From NCBI GenBank assembly GCA_037968835.1, contig JBBKWG010000218.1, positions 1 through 12,507 on the forward strand: a DNA stretch of 12,507 nucleotides, read 5' to 3'. The notes below the pieces were generated by a model, which worked only from the letters and a program-made list of their open reading frames with translations, was not told the origin of the DNA and made no database searches. Positions 8,711-12,507 of the stretch are shown here, piece by piece (the first letter of the stretch is position 1; each line of letters begins with the position of its first letter). This DNA is from JBBKWG01 sp037968835. Lineage in GTDB: Bacteria > Pseudomonadota > Alphaproteobacteria > Rhodobacterales > Rhodobacteraceae. The translations under genes and the position numbers were made by a program.

Positions 8711-9549
8711 ATTCGATCTCCATTGATCCGCCACGCCGTGGGTATCCTGTCTCCAAAGCGGTCGTTTAAGTTCCTATAGCAGGGGGCAAGAATCGCAAGC
8801 GCCTCGTCCTTGAATTCTGGCGGCGCTTCGCCACGCGGGGTCGGCGATGCATTCACTTTGCGATCAAAGTCGCTTGGCGTTGAGTCGACACCCAAATGGC
8901 GACATAATGCGTCAACTGAATCTTGAGAGAAAAGGCGTTCGTAGAAAAGCACCAGAAGTTCGCTCGCCGGAACCGCTTTGTCGAGTTCTGCCAAGGTCAA
9001 ATCGTACCGCGAACGCGCAATCCCCAGGTGTCGCCCATCCTTGCAGTCCTCCCTGAATATCGCCACTACGGCCTCGGGGCTGTCATCTCGCCCAGCCTTT
9101 CTCAGTTGATGCCGTAATCCGGACCAGAGACGATCCCAAGGATCGCGCAGCACCATGAAGAACCGCATTTCGTATCCCATACCGCGCATCTCGGAATAGG
9201 TTGCGGCGGTGCACAGTGAATATGCGGGTGTGATCTCACCTAGGACAGTCTCATCGTCGCGTTCGATCTTGAGGCGCGCCAAATATCCCTGATGATCGTG
9301 AGAGCGATACATTCTCGCTGCAAGCCGCCGACGGCTTGTGCTCGGCAAACGCCACCAGTCGCGACGCGCCCTGATCGCGGCCAGATCCTGGTACTTTTGA
9401 AGATGCGGAGGTCTGACAACGTCCCAATAGTGCAGTTCTCCGGTAGGCAGCGCGACCTGAGGATGTGACTGCAAGTATCTGTTAATCCAACTGGTCCCGG
9501 ATTTTTGCGTGCCTATACCCACGAAAAGTCTCTCTGGCTCGTTGTTCAT
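8707..9549 (-). CDS. PAPS-dependent sulfotransferase family protein (second of pair)
   Basis: Sulfotransferases of this fold move a sulfate group from PAPS to a hydroxyl or amino group of a sugar, lipid or small molecule. The ATG at 9549 (280 residues) overlaps the previous gene's stop as ATGA; the open frame continues upstream to 9732, but that part is out of register with family starts. Visible motifs are FVGIGTQKSGTSWI (residues 9-22, 5'-phosphosulfate loop with K16), GELHYWD (37-43, with E38 at the possible catalytic-base position), GEITPAY (104-110) and VLRDPWDRLWS (133-143, 3'-phosphate binding through R135 and S143). No signal peptide or membrane segment is seen, so it is probably cytoplasmic. 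It is a diverged homologue of the neighbour, with Gly replacing the usual Lys before the Glu. The acceptor is unknown. Lower local GC (28 of 60 bases at 8881-8940) hints at transfer. Confidence 0.9.
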   Translation of the reverse strand: MNNEPERLFVGIGTQKSGTSWINRYLQSHPQVALPTGELHYWDVVRPPHLQKYQDLAAIRARRDWWRLPSTSRRRLAARMYRSHDHQGYLARLKIERDDETVLGEITPAYSLCTAATYSEMRGMGYEMRFFMVLRDPWDRLWSGLRHQLRKAGRDDSPEAVVAIFREDCKDGRHLGIARSRYDLTLAELDKAVPASELLVLFYERLFSQDSVDALCRHLGVDSTPSDFDRKVNASPTPRGEAPPEFKDEALAILAPCYRNLNDRFGDRIPTAWRINGDRI

Positions 9550-10415
9550 GCCAACGCACGATTGGTCTGCCAGCTTCCCGGAATGCGCCCAAGCGCATGT
9601 TCTACAGCGTCGTACTGAGGCGCAAGCCAGGCGGCGGCGTGCGTCCGCTGATCTTGCGACATGGCGACAGGTTGTCCGGCGTAAATTGGCAATGGATCGG
9701 CGATTATGTGACGGATGCTCAGAAAATCGCAAATCCGTGCCAGCCCTTCGCCGCTGATCATGTCTTCGAATACTTCGATCAGGAACTTGCCGCCGGGTAT
9801 CGCCGCTGAAAGTCGCGCAAGTGCTCCGGCATAGTCGCAGCGCACGGCAATCTGCTCCTCCTCGCCAGCCAGCACCCGCGAAAGGATGCTGCCCGCGCGT
9901 CGCGCAGTCGCCTGGCCATCGGGGTCGCGCCGCGCGGCCATCATCCGAACGTGGCTCCAGAGCCGCTCGACCGGGTCACGGAGCAGATAAAGAACGCGCA
10001 CGTCGTCGGCAATCCGAGCCATATTGTGAAGACGCTTCGTCGGCAAAGTCGCATATGCTGGCGTCATTTCTCCGACCACGCGGGCCGTTCCAGCCCCGTG
10101 ATGCAGATACTCGAGATAGGCGGGTATATTTTCCGCCTCCCGCTCCAGAACATCCAGCCATGCCGCCCTGTCGGTCAGACGTCGCGCCTGATCGTCATCG
10201 GGGCGGGCCGACATCTGCGTCAGACGTTCCAGAAGCTGGGATTGCTGGCCGCGATGATGCAGGATCTGGCGCTTGAGCCGGCCAGCTTCGAGTGCGTCGA
10301 AATAGTGCAATTCCTTGATCGCGCGGAAATGGCATTCCGGGTGGCGCGACAACTGGTGATAAAGCCAGCTTGTCCCGGCCTTCGCAGCGCCGACGCAAAG
10401 GAAAACGACGCTCAT
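9546..10415 (-). CDS. PAPS-dependent sulfotransferase family protein (first of pair)
   Basis: This is a 289-residue cytoplasmic-looking enzyme without a signal peptide. FLCVGAAKAGTSWLYHQL (residues 5-22) is the phosphosulfate loop with K12. IKELHYFD (33-40) resembles the KE.HFFD motif of heparan sulfate 3-O- and N-sulfotransferases, in which the Glu is the catalytic base (E35 here). GEMTPAY is at 115-121. YLLRDPVERLWSH (143-155) supplies R146 and S154 for the 3'-phosphate. LAPQYDAVEHALGRIP near the end is the usual C-terminal helix. The resemblance suggests a sugar or glycan acceptor, but substrate cannot be read from sequence. The ATG at 10415 overlaps the small membrane gene's stop (ATGA, 10412-10415), and its own stop overlaps the next sulfotransferase (9546-9549). 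No separate promoter is evident, so it is probably expressed with complex I. Confidence 0.92.
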   Translation of the reverse strand: MSVVFLCVGAAKAGTSWLYHQLSRHPECHFRAIKELHYFDALEAGRLKRQILHHRGQQSQLLERLTQMSARPDDDQARRLTDRAAWLDVLEREAENIPAYLEYLHHGAGTARVVGEMTPAYATLPTKRLHNMARIADDVRVLYLLRDPVERLWSHVRMMAARRDPDGQATARRAGSILSRVLAGEEEQIAVRCDYAGALARLSAAIPGGKFLIEVFEDMISGEGLARICDFLSIRHIIADPLPIYAGQPVAMSQDQRTHAAAWLAPQYDAVEHALGRIPGSWQTNRALA

Positions 10416-10594
10416 GAGAGGCCCTCGGAATCGTCCTTGAACGCGATGATCCAGAGCAAAATCAACGCGATTGCCGGAAATATCGCCAGAATCGCGAAGT
10501 ATTTCGATATGCCGTTGCGTGGCAGTATCTTCCAGAATGGCACGACGATGAGCGCCGCGATTATCAGTCCCAAGATAAGATGGCCGCCGCTCAT
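10412..10594 (-). CDS. Small two-helix membrane protein, unknown
   Basis: I chose the ATG at 10594 (60 residues) because AAGGGG ends 7 bases upstream of it; this ribosome-binding site overlaps the last codons of nuoC. A longer frame reaching 10633 would overlap nuoC. Two transmembrane segments are visible, at about residues 4-23 and 28-52, with an intervening PFWKILPRNGISKY. The second ends in LLWIIAFKDD. This layout recalls a loose class of small bacterial membrane proteins with a P-F/W-W-K-I motif and an aliphatic second helix, but I cannot name a family. The gene overlaps the first sulfotransferase by ATGA, so it may be part of the same inserted unit, perhaps anchoring the enzymes. That is a guess. 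Alternatively it is an older nuo-linked gene next to which the sulfotransferases landed. Confidence 0.7.
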   Translation of the reverse strand: MSGGHLILGLIIAALIVVPFWKILPRNGISKYFAILAIFPAIALILLWIIAFKDDSEGLS

Positions 10595-10598
10595 TGGC

Positions 10599-11213
10599 TT
10601 ACCCCTTGGCTCCGGCGTCGGCCTTGTCGTCACCCGGCAGGATGTATTCGGCCCCTTCCCAGGGCGACATGAAGTCGAACTGGCGATATTCCTGAACCAG
10701 CTTCACCGGCTCATAAACGACGCGCTTTTGTTCCTCGTCATACCGCACTTCGGTATAACCCGTAGTCGGAAAGTCCTTCCTGAGCGGATGGCCGCGAAAC
10801 CCGTAATCCGTGAGAATGCGCCGCAGGTCTGGATGGCCCGAAAACAGGATGCCAAACATGTCGAAGACTTCGCGCTCGAACCAGTTCGCGCTTGGATGCA
10901 CGTCGGTCAATGATGGCACGACGTCTTCTTCGCGCACGTGTATGCGCAGCCTGATCCGCTGATTTCGGTGCATACTCAGGAAATGATAGACCACGTCGAA
11001 ACGTGCGTCGCGATCGGGATAATCGACAGCCGTGATATCAACGAGCGATGCGAAAAGACAGTTTCCGTCGGTCTTGATGTATTCGACGAAGTTCGCAAGC
11101 GACGAAAGCGAGACGGTCATGCTTAACTCGCCGTGCGCGATGTCCCATGAGACAACACAATCGGGGCGGCGCGCCTCGATCAATTCGGCCAGTTCTGTAA
11201 GGGCCTCAGACAT
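10599..11213 (-). CDS. nuoC: NADH-quinone oxidoreductase subunit C (30 kDa)
   Basis: NuoC (NDUFS3) is a structural subunit of the peripheral arm that supports NuoD and NuoB and carries no redox centre. The 204-residue length is typical of the separate alphaproteobacterial form, unlike the NuoCD fusion of E. coli. The signature WFEREVFDMFGI (residues 111-122) is followed by GHPDLRRIL and GFRGHPLRKDFP (126-149). EYRQFDF at 175-181 and SPWEG at 183-187 are also typical. GAGGAG precedes the ATG by 6 bases and overlaps the nuoB stop, and the nuoB-nuoC gap is 9 bases, so the two are tightly coupled. Downstream, nuoD is displaced by three genes. The identification is secure. Confidence 0.97.
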   Translation of the reverse strand: MSEALTELAELIEARRPDCVVSWDIAHGELSMTVSLSSLANFVEYIKTDGNCLFASLVDITAVDYPDRDARFDVVYHFLSMHRNQRIRLRIHVREEDVVPSLTDVHPSANWFEREVFDMFGILFSGHPDLRRILTDYGFRGHPLRKDFPTTGYTEVRYDEEQKRVVYEPVKLVQEYRQFDFMSPWEGAEYILPGDDKADAGAKG

Positions 11214-11222
11214 GGCGTCTCC

Positions 11223-11756
11223 TCAGCGCGTGATGGTTCCGGTGCGGCGAATCTTGCGCTGCAATTGCAGAATTCCGTATAGCAGCGCCTCTGCCGTTGG
11301 AGGGCAGCCGGGAACGTAGATGTCCACCGGCACGATCCTGTCGCACCCGCGCACGACGCTGTAGCTATAGTGGTAATAGCCGCCACCATTGGCGCACGAG
11401 CCCATTGAAATCACGTAGCGTGGCTCGGGCATCTGGTCGTAGACCTTGCGGAGTGCGGGCGCCATCTTGTTTGTCAGAGTGCCGGCGACGATCATCAGGT
11501 CGGACTGGCGTGGACTGGCGCGCGGCGCGATCCCGAAGCGTTCGGCATCATAGCGTGGCATCGACGTGTGCATCATTTCGACAGCACAGCACGCCAGACC
11601 GAAGGTCATCCAGTGCAGGCTGCCGGTGCGGGCCCAGTTGATGATGTCGTCAGTCGACGTGACAAGAAATCCCTTGTCCTGCAATTCGCGATTGAGCGTC
11701 TGGGCAGCGACCTCCTGGTCGGGCCCGGCAGTGTTCGCACTTGTCGCAGCGGTCAT
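11223..11756 (-). CDS. nuoB: NADH-quinone oxidoreductase subunit B (N2 cluster subunit)
   Basis: NuoB (NDUFS7, PSST) binds cluster N2, the [4Fe-4S] centre that gives electrons to quinone. I chose the ATG at 11756 (177 residues, MTAATSANTAGPD), with GGAG 10 bases upstream; 177 matches relatives I remember. In-frame starts at 11792 and 11831 exist, but 11831 lies within the promoter-like element and would not be on its transcript. N2 ligands are the tandem C56-C57 (GLACCAVE), C121 (MGSCANGGG) and C151 (VPGCPP). HTSMPRYDAERFG and the loop ASPRQSDLMIVAGT are conserved quinone-site regions. It is separated from nuoA by 223 bases, an unusually wide gap for this pair, containing a hairpin and a promoter-like sequence. 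Residues 25-177 are near-invariant in the family. Confidence 0.97.
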   Translation of the reverse strand: MTAATSANTAGPDQEVAAQTLNRELQDKGFLVTSTDDIINWARTGSLHWMTFGLACCAVEMMHTSMPRYDAERFGIAPRASPRQSDLMIVAGTLTNKMAPALRKVYDQMPEPRYVISMGSCANGGGYYHYSYSVVRGCDRIVPVDIYVPGCPPTAEALLYGILQLQRKIRRTGTITR

Positions 11757-11812
11757 AGGCTCAATGCTCCGGCCGGTATCGCTTTCGGGCATCCGTCTCG
11801 CCCTCGCCGTTT

Positions 11813-11841
11813 GGTGTAGTGCACGCCCCATGGAGGGTCAA
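11813..11841 (-). promoter_or_regulatory. Probable internal promoter upstream of nuoB
   Basis: TTGACC (11836-11841) and TACACC (11813-11818) lie 17 bases apart on the minus strand, a housekeeping sigma-factor arrangement. The -35 sits in the 11-base string GTTGACCCTCC, which is identical in the nuoA promoter. The predicted start near 11806 leaves a 50-base leader before the chosen nuoB ATG. The -10 match is only fair. Confidence 0.5.
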
Positions 11842-11925
11842 CGCGACATGCCGGTGTTTCAGGGACGGAATAGTTCGTTGCCGGCAAATTGCGGATATCT
11901 CCGATATTACCAGAATTACGCCCCG

Positions 11926-11953
11926 CAACACACACAAAGCCGCGATCTGCGGC
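11926..11953 (-). terminator. Possible weak terminator or attenuator after nuoA
   Basis: A perfect 5-base stem GCCGC/GCGGC with a 5-base loop lies at 11939-11953, 26 bases after the nuoA stop. On the transcript it is followed by a T-rich run (TTTGTGTGTGTT). G-T pairs could lengthen the stem. It is weaker than a classical intrinsic terminator and may only partly stop transcription or mark a processing site. Confidence 0.35.
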
Positions 11954-11979
11954 CCCGGCGATCCAAATTCACACGCGCA

Positions 11980-12345
11980 CTATTCCCACTCGAGAGCGCC
12001 CTTTTTCCATTCGTAGGCGAACCCGATGGTCAGGACGGCAAGGAACACCATCATCGACCAGAAGGCCGCGTCGCTTAGGCTCCCGAACGCCACGGCCCAA
12101 GGGAACAGGAATGCAATCTCGAGGTCGAAAATGATGAAAAGAATGGACACCAGGTAGAACCGCACGTCGAATTTCATGCGCGCATCGTCGAAAGCGTTGA
12201 ATCCGCACTCATAAGCGGAGATCTTCTCCGGGTCCGGCCGGCGCACCGCGAGGATCAGCGCGGCCAGCATCAGGACCAGCCCGAGACCGATCGCGAGACC
12301 GAGAAACACCAGGATCGGCAGGTATTCCCGCAAGAGTTCGTCCAT
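11980..12345 (-). CDS. nuoA: NADH-quinone oxidoreductase subunit A
   Basis: NuoA (ND3 homologue) is a small three-helix membrane subunit. Its long loop between the first two helices reaches the quinone-site region. The 121 residues fit the family (about 115-150). Transmembrane segments are at about 9-33, 62-82 and 88-109. The loop contains the conserved KISAYECGFNAFDDARMKFD at 41-60; C47 matches the cysteine whose accessibility reports the active/deactive state in mitochondrial ND3. FDLEIAFLFPW at 73-83 carries the conserved acidic residues in helix 2. ATG at 12345 has AAGG 7 bases upstream. It is the first gene of the operon, with a good promoter about 50 bases upstream. The identification is secure. 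Confidence 0.97.
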   Translation of the reverse strand: MDELLREYLPILVFLGLAIGLGLVLMLAALILAVRRPDPEKISAYECGFNAFDDARMKFDVRFYLVSILFIIFDLEIAFLFPWAVAFGSLSDAAFWSMMVFLAVLTIGFAYEWKKGALEWE

Positions 12346-12396
12346 GATGAAACCTTCACCTCCGCGCTATCTTGCAGTGCAGCGCACGCGCAGTCG

Positions 12397-12425
12397 TGTC
12401 TACTCTCGCACGACCGGAGGGTCAA
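12397..12425 (-). promoter_or_regulatory. Probable main nuo operon promoter
   Basis: TTGACC (12420-12425) and TAGACA (12397-12402), with a 17-base spacer, form a good -35 and a fair -10 on the minus strand. The predicted transcription start near 12390 gives a leader of roughly 45 bases to the nuoA ATG. It shares GTTGACCCTCC with the element before nuoB. Confidence 0.6.
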
Positions 12426-12431
12426 CAAACC

Positions 12432-12446
12432 CGCCGAGGATCGGCG
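12432..12446 (-). terminator. Possible terminator of the gene upstream of the nuo operon
   Basis: A perfect 6-base stem CGCCGA/TCGGCG with a 3-base loop is followed on the minus strand by GGGTTTGTT. It sits just upstream of the nuoA -35, where a terminator separating a preceding gene would lie. The T-run is poor, so this is tentative. Confidence 0.3.
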
Positions 12447-12507
12447 CCACAATTCGCCGCGCGGCCGGTATGACGGCGGCGGGCGCGCGCCGGCGCAAAG
12501 CCTTGAT
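12447..12507. other. Unassigned right edge of the window
   Basis: This is a very GC-rich stretch with no recognisable gene. On the minus strand one frame is open from the edge to a TAG at 12402-12400. On the plus strand an ATG at 12470 opens a frame that runs off the edge. Both are too short to judge, so the neighbour of the operon cannot be identified from here. Confidence 0.3.

Noticed and set aside
7967..8779. Long plus-strand open frame (270 codons) opposite nuoD
   Set aside because: It mirrors nuoD codons and has no domain features.
9550..9732. 61-codon N-terminal extension of the second sulfotransferase
   Set aside because: It overlaps the first sulfotransferase, is Arg/Cys-rich and precedes the normal family start; the ATGA-coupled ATG at 9549 is better.
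9951..10913. Plus-strand open frame (320 codons) spanning the sulfotransferase-nuoC boundary
   Set aside because: It crosses three minus-strand genes with clear family motifs; its own translation resembles no protein I know.
11757..11831. 25-codon N-terminal extension of NuoB
   Set aside because: The start at 11831 lies inside the putative promoter spacer and gives a non-family N-terminus; 177 residues is the expected length.
11878..11887. Perfect 10-base palindrome TTGCCGGCAA
   Set aside because: Too short to be meaningful alone in GC-rich DNA and without a second copy.
12470..12507. Possible divergent plus-strand gene start at the right edge
   Set aside because: Only 12 codons are visible, with no clear ribosome-binding site.

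Overview
This is an almost complete stretch of a nuo operon (proton-pumping NADH:quinone oxidoreductase, respiratory complex I). Every gene lies on the minus strand, so the operon reads from right to left. The GC-rich coding bias, the small extra genes between nuo subunits, the long NuoE with a helix-hairpin-helix tail, and two small proteins that I recognise from memory as DUF5333 and DUF5337 types all point to an alphaproteobacterium of the Rhodobacterales (Rhodobacter/Roseobacter group). That assignment rests on protein resemblance, not on a search.

Layout in transcription order: a promoter at about 12397-12425; nuoA; a 223-base gap with a hairpin and a second promoter-like element; nuoB; nuoC; a 60-residue membrane protein; two PAPS-type sulfotransferases; nuoD; nuoE; a membrane-anchored protein with the same tail domain as NuoE; a DUF5337-like membrane protein; nuoF; a 75-residue membrane protein; an exported DUF5333-like protein; nuoG; and nuoH, which runs off the left edge. 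No gene-free stretch exceeds 300 bases.

The core subunits look intact. NuoB and NuoD (with NuoC) form the quinone-side connecting module. NuoE, NuoF and NuoG form the NADH-oxidising arm and carry all the expected iron-sulfur ligands. NuoA and NuoH are membrane subunits at the quinone channel. nuoI to nuoN should lie beyond the left edge.

The unusual part is 8707-10594. A small membrane protein and two diverged sulfotransferases sit between nuoC and nuoD. They are joined to each other and to nuoD by three successive four-base ATGA stop/start overlaps, so unrelated sulfate-transfer genes appear translationally coupled to a core respiratory subunit. The second unusual feature is a helix-hairpin-helix domain that occurs both as the NuoE C-terminus and as the C-terminus of the membrane protein encoded next to it (46 of 62 residues identical by my count).
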